Counted from the first letter of the stretch, positions 36,288 to 46,141 are shown. The stretch is 64,000 nucleotides of DNA from CAUZIZ01 sp965218775 (GCA_965218775.1 CBDCLS010000006.1:1550001-1614000); one strand, 5' to 3'. Numbers and translations: made by a program. The notes: generated by a model from the sequence alone, not told the origin.

Positions 36288-37256
36288 TTGAGTAAACGGG
36301 ACGCAGAAGGAACGAGGCTGCCGAACCGCCGGGAATTCGGGGCAAGGATCGTAGCGGCCTTCCTTGCAGCACCCATCGGTACGACTGGAATCAGCTCCGC
36401 AAGTCCAGCTTCGAAGATCGATCTTTGCGCTTTCTCGAAGCATCTGCAGTGGCTCGGCTACGAGGAGGTGGCTCGTGCGGCAGCGGACCTAGGCTTCGAC
36501 GGAATCGACTTGACCGTGCGACCTGGAGGGCACGTCGAGCCGAAGCAAGCCAGAAAGGAGCTTCCGCGGGCGATAAAGGCGATTCGCGCTGCCGGCTTGA
36601 AGACGCCGATGATCACCACGGCGGTTACGGATGCAGCAGATCCTGATTCTGTTTCGGTCCTGGAAGCAGCCGCCCGCCAGGGAATCGGTCATTATCGACT
36701 GGGATATTTTCGCTATGAGCCAGAGCAGAGTATTTCCGAAACCCTGGCTCTCGCGAGAAGGAAGTTGGAGAGGCTGGAGGCGCTCAACCGGCGCCTGGGC
36801 ATTTGTGGTGACTATCAGAACCATGCCGGGAGCAGGTACGTGGGGGCCTCGATCTGGGATCTGCGGGAGCTTCTCCGTGATCTGGATCCGCGCTGGCTGG
36901 GGTGCCAGTTCGACATTCGACATGCCACTGTCGAGGGTGGGCTGAGCTGGTCAACGGATTTTAGAGCCGTTGAGGCCCGAACTCACACCCTGGTAGTGAA
37001 GGATTTCAGATGGAAGCGGACCGAGGAAAACTGGAGCGTGGAGAATTGCCCTATCGGGTCCGGGATGGTTCGTTTCAAAGAGTTTTTCGAGCTCTTGAAG
37101 GCGTCTGGTTTTTCCGGAGCCGTTTCGCTTCATTTCGAGTATCCTCTGGGCGGTGCCGATCATGGCGTCCGCCGGCTGGAGGCTGACCCGGAAACAGTAC
37201 TCAACGCGATGCGCCGCGATGTGGATGCTGTAAGGCAGCTTCTCAGACTAGACTGA
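36288..37256 (+). CDS. Tat-exported sugar phosphate isomerase/epimerase-like TIM barrel
   Basis: 322 residues. The start is TTG after GAGGG. A twin-arginine signal (NRREFGARIVAAFLAAP) leads to a xylose isomerase-like barrel: GFDGIDLTVRPGGHVEP, GDYQNHAGSRYVG, GCQFDIRHATVEGG and SLHFEYPLGG give the metal-binding His, Asp, His and Glu positions. Exported members probably act on sugars or sugar acids, not phosphates. It follows the Nramp-like gene by 57 bp on the same strand. Confidence 0.8.
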   Translation: MSKRDAEGTRLPNRREFGARIVAAFLAAPIGTTGISSASPASKIDLCAFSKHLQWLGYEEVARAAADLGFDGIDLTVRPGGHVEPKQARKELPRAIKAIRAAGLKTPMITTAVTDAADPDSVSVLEAAARQGIGHYRLGYFRYEPEQSISETLALARRKLERLEALNRRLGICGDYQNHAGSRYVGASIWDLRELLRDLDPRWLGCQFDIRHATVEGGLSWSTDFRAVEARTHTLVVKDFRWKRTEENWSVENCPIGSGMVRFKEFFELLKASGFSGAVSLHFEYPLGGADHGVRRLEADPETVLNAMRRDVDAVRQLLRLD

Positions 37257-37384
37257 TCGGCTTTTCGAAACCCTTCTATCCTGAGTACGTGAAATAGGAA
37301 TGACAGGGCGGGAGAGCTGTCCCTTCCCGCTATACTTCATCTGATACCAGTACTTGCTCCTGAAGGCGAGAAGGAAAGACAAGA

Positions 37385-38374
37385 ATGAGTATCGATATCG
37401 ACGCACTTCACAAGAAGATTGAGCAGGAAAGTGGTTTCGTTGAAACCCTGACCGCGGAGGTTGGAAAGGTCATTGTCGGCCAGGATTACATGGTCCAGCG
37501 GCTGCTTGTTGGACTGTTGTCGAATGGGCATGTTCTTCTAGAGGGAGTTCCGGGGCTGGCCAAGACGCTCACCGTGCGCACCCTCTCACAGGCCATCCAG
37601 ACCCGGTTTCAGCGGGTCCAGTTTACCCCGGATCTGCTTCCAGCCGACCTACTCGGTACGCTGATCTACGATCAAAAGGAAGGCACCTTCAAGACCAAGC
37701 AGGGTCCGATTTTCGCCAACCTGATCCTGGCCGACGAGATCAACCGGTCCCCGGCCAAGGTGCAGTCTGCTCTATTGGAAGCGATGCAGGAGAGGACCGT
37801 TACCCTTGGCGAGACGACTTTTCTTCTAGACGATCCCTTTCTGGTTCTGGCCACCCAGAATCCGATTGAACAAGAGGGAACCTACCCCCTACCCGAAGCC
37901 CAGATCGACCGTTTCATGTTGAAGCTTGTTGTGGGCTATCCGTCCAAGGAGGAAGAGTTGGAGATCGTACGTCGCATGTCGGGGGGAATGACACCTGAGG
38001 TCGAAGCTGTGGTCAAGCCGGAGGATATCGTCCGGGCAAGAGGCACGGTTGAGGAAGTCTATATCGATCCCAAGGTCGAGCAGTACATCATCGATGTCGT
38101 TTTTGCCACTCGAGGACCCAAGGACTATGGCCTGGCGGAGCTGGAAGACCTGATTTCCTATGGTGCATCGCCACGTGCTTCCATCTTTCTGGCCAAGGCG
38201 GCCAAGGCACACGCTTTCTTGAAGCACCGCGGCTATGTGACTCCAGAGGATGTCCGAGCCATTGGTCTGGACGTCCTGAGACACCGTATCATCGTCACCT
38301 ACGAAGCCGAGGCGGAAGAGGTGACGTCCGAGGATGTGGTGCAGAAGGTACTGAACACGGTAGAAGTGCCGTGA
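37385..38374 (+). CDS. moxR: MoxR-family AAA+ ATPase
   Basis: 329 residues. Walker A is GVPGLAKT (54-61) and Walker B is LILADEINR; the sensor region ATQNPIEQEGTYPLPEAQIDRF is the MoxR hallmark. MoxR ATPases act with von Willebrand factor A proteins as chaperones that assemble or activate protein complexes. It heads the moxR-DUF58-bat cluster, although a 177-bp AT-rich gap separates it from the DUF58 gene. Confidence 0.95.
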   Translation: MSIDIDALHKKIEQESGFVETLTAEVGKVIVGQDYMVQRLLVGLLSNGHVLLEGVPGLAKTLTVRTLSQAIQTRFQRVQFTPDLLPADLLGTLIYDQKEGTFKTKQGPIFANLILADEINRSPAKVQSALLEAMQERTVTLGETTFLLDDPFLVLATQNPIEQEGTYPLPEAQIDRFMLKLVVGYPSKEEELEIVRRMSGGMTPEVEAVVKPEDIVRARGTVEEVYIDPKVEQYIIDVVFATRGPKDYGLAELEDLISYGASPRASIFLAKAAKAHAFLKHRGYVTPEDVRAIGLDVLRHRIIVTYEAEAEEVTSEDVVQKVLNTVEVP

Positions 38375-38551
38375 TGCTAGATACTAGCCAAAAATATTTG
38401 AAGTTTTGTATGTGGTTAGTGCCTATTCCTTGCCCTTGACCAAAAAGAAGACGCTAAAGCAGGTACGAAATTTTGATTTCCAGCAACCGGAACCTCCCAG
38501 ACAAGTGTGAGAGCAAAATTCTCAGAATGCCCGAGCTAGCAGCTAAAGCGC

Positions 38552-39430
38552 ATGATACCTAGAGAGATCCTGAAGAAAGTACGTCGTCTCGAGATCACGA
38601 CCCGAGGTCTGGTCAATGAGGTTTTCTCGGGCGAGTATCACTCGGTCTTCAAGGGTCGCGGAATGAATTTCTCGGAAGTGCGGGAGTATCAGTTCGGCGA
38701 TGACGTGAGGAGTATTGACTGGAATGTCACAGCCCGAATGGGACACCCCTTCGTCAAGGTTTTCGAGGAGGAAAGGGAGCTCACGGTGATGCTGGTCGTC
38801 GACGCCAGTTCTTCCGGGGAATTCGGTTCGGGCGAGAGAATGAAGGGCGAAATCGCAGTCGAGATCTGTGCCCTTCTGGCGTTTTCAGCCATCAAGAACA
38901 ATGACAAGGTAGGCCTCATCATCTTCACCGATCAAGTTGAGAAGTTCGTGCCGCCCCGCAAGGGACGTGCCCACGTTCTTCGTGTCTTGAGGGAGCTGCT
39001 GTACTTCCAGCCAGGACGCAAAGCGACCGACATTGGGATGGCGCTGGAGTACTTGACCCACGTGACCAGACGAAGAAGCGTGGTTTTTCTGGTCTCTGAC
39101 TTCTTGTCCAAGAACTTCGAACGGGCACTTCGAGTTGCCAGCCGCAGGCATGACCTGGTAGCCGTTCATGTCAGTGATCCTCGGGAGCTGGATCTTCCCA
39201 ACGTCGGATACATCGAGTTTGAGGATGCAGAGACAGCTGAGCGTCTGATCATGGATACAAGGGATCCCCAGGTCCGAGAAGACTTCGCTGCCAGGGTCCG
39301 GGAGGAGGATGCGAAACGAGAGAAATTCTTCAAATCGATCAGTGTCGACAGCATCAACATTAGCACCGATCGCCCCTACGTTCAGTCTCTGATCCATTTC
39401 TTTCGCCTGAGAGCACGGAGGTTTCGATGA
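38552..39430 (+). CDS. DUF58 domain protein
   Basis: 292 residues, no membrane segment. FKGRGMNFSEVREYQFGDDVRSIDWNVTAR is the DUF58 signature. It is followed by a VWA-like fold with VDASSSGEF near residue 90 and VVFLVSDFLSK later. DUF58 proteins accompany MoxR and Bat proteins in envelope stress and aerotolerance operons. Its last four bases overlap the next start (ATGA), so the genes are translationally coupled. The 177-bp gap before it is AT-rich and might hold an internal promoter. Confidence 0.93.
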   Translation: MIPREILKKVRRLEITTRGLVNEVFSGEYHSVFKGRGMNFSEVREYQFGDDVRSIDWNVTARMGHPFVKVFEEERELTVMLVVDASSSGEFGSGERMKGEIAVEICALLAFSAIKNNDKVGLIIFTDQVEKFVPPRKGRAHVLRVLRELLYFQPGRKATDIGMALEYLTHVTRRRSVVFLVSDFLSKNFERALRVASRRHDLVAVHVSDPRELDLPNVGYIEFEDAETAERLIMDTRDPQVREDFAARVREEDAKREKFFKSISVDSINISTDRPYVQSLIHFFRLRARRFR

Positions 39431-40473
39431 AGCCGGGATCTCTACCTCTGCTCTTGAGCGGAGGGCTGTGCGGCTTCCTGCTGGCTGCTACTCTGACCGG
39501 TGCGGGGCAACAGCCGGTGGTGTCCGCGAAGGTAGACCGATCGCGAATCACCGTGGGTGACGTTATTCGCTACACCGTGACCGTTTCCGCAGAGGATCCG
39601 ATTCAGATATACCTCCCTCCGGAAACGGACGAGATCGGAGACTTCGAGGTCAGGAGTTACCAAGCCACGGGACCCGTGAAAAAGGGCGGAAAGAAAGTTT
39701 GGACGCTCGAGTACTCGCTTGCCATTTTCTCGACGGGAGAGTTCAAGATACCTTTCCCCGGGGTCACCTACCATAGCGGCGACGAGGCCCAGAAAGACGA
39801 GCTTTCCGCCGAGGCTATCGAGGTTGTGGTAGAGAGCGTCAAACCTGCCGACGCGGAGGACATCCTCGACATCAAGGCGCCGGTTGCAATTCCCAGAAAT
39901 TGGTGGTCTTTGTGGCCCTGGTTCGCGATCCCCGCTGGATTGATCGCCCTTGGAGCGCTCGCCTTCGTTTGGTACCGCCGACGGGACAGCGGCGAGGAGG
40001 GGATCGCTGCACCGAAGAAGGAGCAGCTCCCGCCCCATGAGGAGGCCTATCGAGCCCTTCGCCAACTAGGAGAGGCGGGGTTGCTGGAGCAGCAGATGAT
40101 CAAGCTTTACTACATCAAGATCTCGGAGATCATTCGCCGCTACATTGGGCGGCGATTCCGGGTTGAGGCGATGGAGCTTACTTCGACTGAGGTCCTGGAT
40201 CGTCTCCGAAGGGTGAAAACTGAGGTCGATGCTTATCGACTCTTTCAGGAGTTCTTCAGCTTGTGTGATCTGGTCAAGTTTGCGAAATACAGGCCTTCGG
40301 AGGCGCAACACGGTCGGGTGATGAAGGTGGCGTTCGAAATTGTCGATGTGACGAAGAAACCCGCTGAAATCTTTGAAGAACAGGAGCCACAGGTGTTCGT
40401 CCCGACCAGGACAGAGCCACCCCTGCCGGGTGGTGAAGAGGTCCCAAAGCAACTTATGCGAGATGTTCCTTAG
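39427..40473 (+). CDS. BatD-like membrane protein, N-terminal Oxygen-tolerance-like domain with DUF4381-like tail
   Basis: 348 residues. Signal peptide, then a beta-rich domain (VVSAKVDRSRITVGDVIRYTVTV) and a membrane helix at about residues 160-180 (WPWFAIPAGLIALGALAFVWY). A cytoplasmic helical tail follows: EAYRALRQL, IIRRYIGRRF and TSTEVLDRLRR. The tail resembles the DUF4381 family of Bat operons. A full BatD follows at 43446, so this operon has two BatD-related proteins. It overlaps DUF58 by four bases and BatA by eleven. Confidence 0.8.
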   Translation: MKPGSLPLLLSGGLCGFLLAATLTGAGQQPVVSAKVDRSRITVGDVIRYTVTVSAEDPIQIYLPPETDEIGDFEVRSYQATGPVKKGGKKVWTLEYSLAIFSTGEFKIPFPGVTYHSGDEAQKDELSAEAIEVVVESVKPADAEDILDIKAPVAIPRNWWSLWPWFAIPAGLIALGALAFVWYRRRDSGEEGIAAPKKEQLPPHEEAYRALRQLGEAGLLEQQMIKLYYIKISEIIRRYIGRRFRVEAMELTSTEVLDRLRRVKTEVDAYRLFQEFFSLCDLVKFAKYRPSEAQHGRVMKVAFEIVDVTKKPAEIFEEQEPQVFVPTRTEPPLPGGEEVPKQLMRDVP

Positions 40474-41455
40474 ATTCGCCGATCCCCACTATCTCTGGCT
40501 CTTCCTCCTGCTTCCCCTGCTGTACTTCTGGTACCTCAAGCGGCATGCAGCCGGAGCACCTGCGGCGCGCTTCCCGCATATTGGCTCGCTCAAGGTGGTG
40601 TACAAGCCTTCCGCAGTTCGCGCCAGGCATCTTCTGTTCGCGCTGCGTCTGCTGGTCCTTGCAGCCCTGGTCCTGGTTTCGGCGCGACCCCAGTCAGGGG
40701 CCGCTCAGGAAGAGCTCCTGACGGAGGGTATCGACATGATTCTGGCACTGGATCTGTCGAGCTCCATGTTGGCCGAGGACATCGAGCCGAATCGGGTTGA
40801 GGCATCCAAGCAGGTGGCCGCCGATTTCATCAAGCAGCGGAAGAACGATCGAATTGGCCTGGTGGTGTTTGCAGCTCGCGGGTACACCCAGTGTCCGCTG
40901 ACCTTGGATTATGCTGTCCTTCTCAACTTTCTCGAAGAGATTCGCGTGGGGGTCATCGACGACGGAACCGCTATTGGTATGGGTGTGGCCGCGGGGGTCA
41001 ACCGTTTGCGAGATAGCAAGGCGAAGTCGAAAGTGATGATTCTGTTGACCGATGGACGCAACAATAGGGGCGAGGTCGATCCCATCACCGCAGCCCAGAT
41101 GGCTGAGGCGCTGGGAATTCGTATTTACTCGATCGGCGCTGGCGCCAAAGGTGTGGCTCGCTACCCAGTACAAGATCCTCTCTTGGGTAAGAGGTACGCT
41201 CAGATCCGAGTGGATATCGACGAAGATACCCTGAAGAAGGTCGCCGATCTGACCGGTGGACGTTACTTCAGAGCCACTGATCGGGAGAGCCTCGAAGAGA
41301 CTTATGCCGAGATCGATCGTTTGGAGAAAACCGAAATCGAGGTCAAGGAGTACACGCGTTACGGGGAGCTATTCGGCTACCCGCTCGTCCTGGCTGCTAT
41401 TCTGCTGCTGGGTGAGATTGGGCTAGCCAATACAAGGTTTCGAAAGATCCCTTAG
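40463..41455 (+). CDS. batA: BatA-type von Willebrand factor A membrane protein
   Basis: 330 residues. Two N-terminal helices (YLWLFLLLPLLYFWYL and LRLLVLAALVLVSARPQ), a VWA domain with the metal-ion-dependent adhesion site D-L-S-S-S (Asp97, Ser99, Ser101) and LLTDGRNN, and a C-terminal helix. It starts inside the preceding gene (overlap of 11 bp). Bat proteins form an envelope complex tied to oxidative stress tolerance in some bacteria; the molecular job is unknown. Confidence 0.9.
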   Translation: MFLRFADPHYLWLFLLLPLLYFWYLKRHAAGAPAARFPHIGSLKVVYKPSAVRARHLLFALRLLVLAALVLVSARPQSGAAQEELLTEGIDMILALDLSSSMLAEDIEPNRVEASKQVAADFIKQRKNDRIGLVVFAARGYTQCPLTLDYAVLLNFLEEIRVGVIDDGTAIGMGVAAGVNRLRDSKAKSKVMILLTDGRNNRGEVDPITAAQMAEALGIRIYSIGAGAKGVARYPVQDPLLGKRYAQIRVDIDEDTLKKVADLTGGRYFRATDRESLEETYAEIDRLEKTEIEVKEYTRYGELFGYPLVLAAILLLGEIGLANTRFRKIP

Positions 41456-41459
41456 TCTC

Positions 41460-41523
41460 CTTGAACACTTGGGACTCGGGACTTTTCTGGGATTTGGTGC
41501 CTTGAGACTTGGCACCTTGAAAA
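41460..41523 (-). repeat. Possible degenerate family-3 repeat
   Basis: cacttgggactcgggacttt, ggtgccttgagacttggcac and similar words recall the minus arms at 52348-52410 and 55317-55373. It lies in the gap between batA and batB. The likeness is loose. Confidence 0.3.
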
Positions 41524-41536
41524 ACAGGAGGATAGG

Positions 41537-42568
41537 TTGCTCCGATTTGCCGAAGTAGAACTCCTCTACCTGCTCGGCCTGATGCCGATTCTTTTCCTGT
41601 TTTTCCTTTGGGCCCTTCGCCAGAAGCGAAGGGCCCTGCAAAGGTTCGGCGGCACCAAACTAGCGGAAAGCTTGGCGGGGTCGGCCAGCCGGCGCCGGCA
41701 GTGGTTGAAAGCGACGTTACTCTTGTTGGGGGTGGCGCTCCTGGTAGCAGCTCTGGCCCGGCCGCAGTTCGGCTCCAAGGTAGAGACCATCGAGCGTCAA
41801 GGGCAGGACATTGTAATTGCCCTGGACGTCTCTCTCTCAATGCTGGCCCGTGACATCCAACCCAATCGCCTGCAGAAGGCCAAACACGCGATGAGCTCCC
41901 TGATCGATATGTCAGAAGGGGACCGGATAGGGTTGATCGCCTTTGCCGGAGAGGCCTTCGTCCAGTGCCCTCTGACTCTGGACAAACGAGCGGCCACAAT
42001 GCTCCTGAACGCGATGGGGCCTGACCTGATACCGGTTCCCGGGACCGCTTTGACATCTGCGGTGCAGAAATCGCTGACGCTCTTCCCTGAGAAGGAAGAG
42101 AAACACAAGGTGCTCATACTCATGACCGATGGAGAGGGTCACACTGGGGAACCGCTAGAGGCAGCCAAGGAGGCGGCGGACCAAGGAGTTCGAATCTATA
42201 CGGTAGGCATCGGATCGACCCAGGGGACACCCATTCCTCTCCAGGGTCCCAAGGAGAGACGGAAGGGATTCAAGAAGGACGGTGAAGGGGAAGTCGTCAT
42301 GACCCGGCTGGACGAAGTCACGCTCCGGGAGGTGGCTGAGCGAACCGGGGGGAAGTATTATCGGGCCTCTCCGGGCGTGGCTGAACTTGAAGAACTCTAC
42401 GGCGACATATCGGGGATGGACAAGAAGACGCTCTCTTCAATCCAGGTAACTCAGTTCGAAGAACGCTTTCAGATTCTTGTGCTGATAGCCCTTTGCTTGC
42501 TCGTCCTGGAACTCTTTTTGACAGATAGAAGGAAGATCGAGGCGGTCTGGCAGGGAAGGTTTCAATGA
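41537..42568 (+). CDS. batB: BatB-type von Willebrand factor A membrane protein
   Basis: 343 residues with the same layout as BatA: helices near residues 9-26 and 58-74, VWA site D-V-S-L-S (Asp97, Ser99, Ser101), the second motif LMTDGEGHTGEP and a terminal helix (ILVLIALCLLVLELFL). The start is TTG after AGGAGGAT, the strongest ribosome site in the operon. The stop overlaps the next start by four bases. BatA and BatB are likely to work as a pair. Confidence 0.9.
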   Translation: MLRFAEVELLYLLGLMPILFLFFLWALRQKRRALQRFGGTKLAESLAGSASRRRQWLKATLLLLGVALLVAALARPQFGSKVETIERQGQDIVIALDVSLSMLARDIQPNRLQKAKHAMSSLIDMSEGDRIGLIAFAGEAFVQCPLTLDKRAATMLLNAMGPDLIPVPGTALTSAVQKSLTLFPEKEEKHKVLILMTDGEGHTGEPLEAAKEAADQGVRIYTVGIGSTQGTPIPLQGPKERRKGFKKDGEGEVVMTRLDEVTLREVAERTGGKYYRASPGVAELEELYGDISGMDKKTLSSIQVTQFEERFQILVLIALCLLVLELFLTDRRKIEAVWQGRFQ

Positions 42569-43434
42569 TGGATTCGAACCTGCTCGTCACGCCTGGATGG
42601 CTCAGCGCTGGGACTCTCCGGCCGCTGGTCCTTGGATGGATCATCTGTTTCTTGCTCTTACCTCAGCTCGGATTGGGTCAGGCCGGCCGGGACGAAGTCC
42701 TGGAGGGGAACAGCCTCTTTGCCGAGGGACGATTCGACGAAGCCCACGAAAAGTATCAGCAGGCGCTCGATGAAGATCCCTCCTCGGCAGCGATCCGCTA
42801 CAACCTGGGCGATGCCGAATACAAGAAGAGTCTGTACGAGGAGGCGATTGAAGCCTTTTCCCAGGCGGCGCAGACGGAAGACCCCGAGCTTCAGGCCAGG
42901 GCCTCCTACAACCTGGGCAATGCGCTCTACCGGTTGGGCAAGCTAGAGGACAGTATCCAGGCCTATCAGAACGCTCTGAGGATCAATCCGGAGGATCGAG
43001 ATTCCAAGCACAATCTGGAGTTCGTCAGGAGCAAGCTCGAGGAGCAAGAGCAGCAAAAAGAAAAGCGGCAGGAGAAACAGGACAAACAAGAGGATCAGGA
43101 CAAACAAGGCGATCAGGATCAGAAGGACCAGGATCAATCCCAGAATGAGGAGAGAGATCAGAATCAGGACCAGGAGGGAAAGCAGGAACAGGACGATCCC
43201 CAGGAACAGGCCTCCGATCAAGATCAGCAAAAGCAGCAGAAGGACCAGGGGAAGGAGCAGCCTGAACAGCAACAGCAGGATTCAGGTTCCGAAGAGGCAG
43301 ACTCTCGTTCGATTCCGAAGATGTCCAGGGAAGAAGCGGAGCGCCTGCTGGAGGCGCTGAACGAGAGGGACAACGAATTGAAGAAAAAGAAGCTTAGGAC
43401 CAAGGGAACTGTCCCAGTAGAGAAAGACTGGTAG
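42565..43434 (+). CDS. batC: BatC-type TPR protein with Gln/Asp/Lys-rich tail
   Basis: 289 residues. Signal peptide, then three TPR units (LEGNSLFAEGRFDEAHEKYQ, AIRYNLGDAEYKKSLYEEAI and ASYNLGNALYRLGKLEDSIQ). From about residue 155 to 255 there is a very low-complexity stretch of Q, D, K and E, then a conserved-looking end (MSREEAERLLEALNERDNEL). TPRs bind partner peptides; the tail is likely disordered. It overlaps batB by four bases. Confidence 0.88.
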   Translation: MMDSNLLVTPGWLSAGTLRPLVLGWIICFLLLPQLGLGQAGRDEVLEGNSLFAEGRFDEAHEKYQQALDEDPSSAAIRYNLGDAEYKKSLYEEAIEAFSQAAQTEDPELQARASYNLGNALYRLGKLEDSIQAYQNALRINPEDRDSKHNLEFVRSKLEEQEQQKEKRQEKQDKQEDQDKQGDQDQKDQDQSQNEERDQNQDQEGKQEQDDPQEQASDQDQQKQQKDQGKEQPEQQQQDSGSEEADSRSIPKMSREEAERLLEALNERDNELKKKKLRTKGTVPVEKDW

Positions 43435-43445
43435 ATACCGAACGA

Positions 43446-45281
43446 ATGTCGAGGCCAAGACTGTTTTCAGCGCGCACTATATCGAGGCTGGTCTTACTGA
43501 CGATGATCGTTGGGCCAGCCGCCGCACCGCTTCCTGCCCAGGATCTGACGGTCAAGGCCTACTTGGATAGAAGCTCGGTCCGGCTGGGAGAGCGCTTCAC
43601 TCTTTCCGTCGAGATTGCCGGTAGCGGTTCCCGTTCCGCAGAGGATCCCGAGCTGCCCGAGATAGAAGGGTTCGCCACTTTCCTGGGCAGCGGCAGCTCG
43701 CAGCAGATTCAACTGGTCAACGGTCGCATGTCGTCGTCCAAGACGATCAACTTTACTTTCCAGGCCACTCAGATCGGCGATTTTGAGATCGGTGCGATCA
43801 AGGTGAAAAAAAGCGGCCAAGTCCACGAAACCAGTCCGCTTAAGATTCAGGTCACCCAGGTTTCTCAGCGCCAGGCCCCGTCCGCAGGCCGATCTGATCA
43901 AGACGAGGTCCTCCCGGAAGGGGATTTGTTTGTCCGAGCTATGGTCAACAAGGAACGCGCCTATCAGAATGAGGCCATTGTTCTGAGCTACAAGATCTAT
44001 ACACGAGTCAACGTCTCTTCCTTCAGCATCTCGAAGCAGCCTGGCACCGCTGGATTCTGGGTAGAAGAGGAACCCCAGCAAAAGCAGCCTACGACGTCTG
44101 CCCAAGTGATCGGCGGGAAGCGGTACACCGTAGCCACGATCAGGAAGATGATCCTGTTCCCCACCAGCTCCGGCACCAAGACCATCAGCCCTCTTGTCCT
44201 CGAATGTGAGGTGAAGGTTCGTCGACGTTCACGAGATCCCTTCAGGGGTTTCTTCAGCGACAGTTTATTTGGTGAGGTCAGAAGGAAACTGGTTTCTTCG
44301 CAGGAGCTGAAAGTCGATGTCCTTCCTTTACCAGACAAGGGAAAACCCGTCGACTTCAAGGGGGCGGTAGGTACATTTTCGGTGAAGAGCTGGATCGACA
44401 AGTCTGACGTCAAGGCACACGACGCCGTGACGCTGAAGGTCCAAGTCTCTGGAGCAGGCAATTTTTCCACCCTGAGCCAGCCCGAGGTGCCCATTCCCGC
44501 AAGCTTCGAAACCTACCCCCCCAAGTTGAGTCAGAAGCTGAAACGAACGGCAAAGGGATTGTCTGGGGAAAAGGTCTACGAATACGTGTTGATACCTCGA
44601 TCTGTAGGATCTCAGCGGATCGGCCCGGTGGAGCTCTCCTACTTCGATCCCTCCTCCGCTAAATACAGTCTGGCCCGTGCAGATGAGATCATTATCGATG
44701 TTGCTCCGGGGGAAGAGGCCCTTTCCGCGAGTCCGGGTATGTCCAAACAGGAACTGAAGTTGATTGGACGGGATATCCGTTTTATCAAGGGCGATCCCGC
44801 TACCTTTCGCAAGGTTGGAGCTTCAATCTTCAACCGATCAACTTTCTGGCTTCCGTTGCTTTTCCCCTTGGTCTGTATGGTGGGCGCGCTTGGTTATAGG
44901 AGACATCTGGACCGCTTGAGTGGAGACGTCGCCTATGCCCGCGATCGAAGGGCTGTGCGACTGGCTCGAAAGCGGCTTGGGACCGCACGCTCCTACATCG
45001 GCGAGACAACGCAGCGTGAGTTCTTTGGAGAGGTGGGGAAGGCTCTGATGGGCTTCCTGGGTGACAAGCTGAACATTGCAGAGGCGGGAATGGTGAGTGA
45101 CGAGGTGGGGAGAATGCTGCTTCAGCGCGAAGTCCCTGAGGAGACGGTAGGGCGCTACTTTGAGTGCATGAAGACTTGTGATTTGAAACGCTTCGCGCCA
45201 TCTGACGCCAGTATCTCCGAGATGAAGGGACTCCTCGACAAGGCAGAAGCTGCGATGGTCGAAGTCGATAGACATCTTTGA
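43446..45281 (+). CDS. batD: BatD-type oxygen-tolerance protein
   Basis: 611 residues. Signal peptide ending PLPAQ, then several Ig-like beta domains characteristic of BatD (VKAYLDRSSVRLGERFTLSV, GFATFLGSGSSQQIQLVNGR and LVLECEVKVRR). One transmembrane helix (about residues 469-485) is followed by a cytoplasmic helical tail. It is expected in the inner membrane with most of its mass in the periplasm. It lies 11 bp after batC and 14 bp before batE. Confidence 0.9.
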   Translation: MSRPRLFSARTISRLVLLTMIVGPAAAPLPAQDLTVKAYLDRSSVRLGERFTLSVEIAGSGSRSAEDPELPEIEGFATFLGSGSSQQIQLVNGRMSSSKTINFTFQATQIGDFEIGAIKVKKSGQVHETSPLKIQVTQVSQRQAPSAGRSDQDEVLPEGDLFVRAMVNKERAYQNEAIVLSYKIYTRVNVSSFSISKQPGTAGFWVEEEPQQKQPTTSAQVIGGKRYTVATIRKMILFPTSSGTKTISPLVLECEVKVRRRSRDPFRGFFSDSLFGEVRRKLVSSQELKVDVLPLPDKGKPVDFKGAVGTFSVKSWIDKSDVKAHDAVTLKVQVSGAGNFSTLSQPEVPIPASFETYPPKLSQKLKRTAKGLSGEKVYEYVLIPRSVGSQRIGPVELSYFDPSSAKYSLARADEIIIDVAPGEEALSASPGMSKQELKLIGRDIRFIKGDPATFRKVGASIFNRSTFWLPLLFPLVCMVGALGYRRHLDRLSGDVAYARDRRAVRLARKRLGTARSYIGETTQREFFGEVGKALMGFLGDKLNIAEAGMVSDEVGRMLLQREVPEETVGRYFECMKTCDLKRFAPSDASISEMKGLLDKAEAAMVEVDRHL

Positions 45282-45295
45282 GGCAAGATTGAGCG

Positions 45296-46141
45296 GTGAG
45301 CATTGGGTTTTCGGATGCGGAAACGAGCAGGTGTTTGCGGACTTCAGTCAGGCGGGTCTTGAGGGCTTCGGCTGGTTGGCTGCCCCCTGTCGGCTTGCAA
45401 GGATTTGTATTGGGAATCCTGCTCCTGGGAACGGCGCTGGGACAAGACCAGCAGCAGCTATTCGGGCGGGCCAACCGTTTCTACGAAGAGGGAGCGTTTG
45501 ATCAGGCCTTGGGCGGCTACAGGGAGATCTTGTCGCAGGGCTATGAGAGCGGACCCCTCTACTTCAATGTCGGGAACTGTTACTACAAGCTAGGCCGGAT
45601 TGGAGAGGCGGTACTCTTCTACGAGCGTGCCCGTCGATTGATCCCGGGCGACGAGGATCTACAGGCGAATCTGGCCCTGGCCAATCTGAGGGTGGTTGAC
45701 AAGGTTCCCGAGCTTCCCGAGTTCTGGCCAATCGCGGTCGCTAGTGATCTCATCAACCTGCTTTCGAGGCCGGTGCTGCTCGGTGTGACCTTTTGTCTTT
45801 ATTTTGTTCTCATGACCTCGATCATAGTGAGGACGCTGGCGAGAAGAGGCACTGTGCAGTTGCTGGCTGGTAGGTCGGCGATTTTGAGCGGAGCCCTATT
45901 GCTCCTATTCGGTCTGCTCCTGGTGGCCCAGATCCGGCAGGCGCAGGAGCACAACCACGCAGTTATCATGATCCCAACGGCTCACGTGATGAGTGCTCCG
46001 GGAGCCGAGGGAGTGGAGGTCTTCACCCTCCACGAGGGCACCAGAGTCCGGATCGATCAGGCTTCAGGTCAGTGGGTAGAGATTGTTCTCTCAGACGGGA
46101 ACGTGGGCTGGCTCAAAGCCGAGACACTGGAAGTCATCTGA
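45296..46141 (+). CDS. batE: BatE-type TPR protein with C-terminal SH3-like domain
   Basis: 281 residues starting at GTG. An N-terminal membrane segment leads to two TPR units (FGRANRFYEEGAFDQALGGY and YFNVGNCYYKLGRIGEAVLF). Two further helices follow, then a bacterial SH3 domain near the end (HVMSAPGAEGVEVFTLHEGT, with GNVGWLKAETLEVI last). This is the BatE layout. It is the last gene of the operon, and a terminator-like hairpin lies about 190 bp downstream. Confidence 0.88.
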   Translation: MSIGFSDAETSRCLRTSVRRVLRASAGWLPPVGLQGFVLGILLLGTALGQDQQQLFGRANRFYEEGAFDQALGGYREILSQGYESGPLYFNVGNCYYKLGRIGEAVLFYERARRLIPGDEDLQANLALANLRVVDKVPELPEFWPIAVASDLINLLSRPVLLGVTFCLYFVLMTSIIVRTLARRGTVQLLAGRSAILSGALLLLFGLLLVAQIRQAQEHNHAVIMIPTAHVMSAPGAEGVEVFTLHEGTRVRIDQASGQWVEIVLSDGNVGWLKAETLEVI

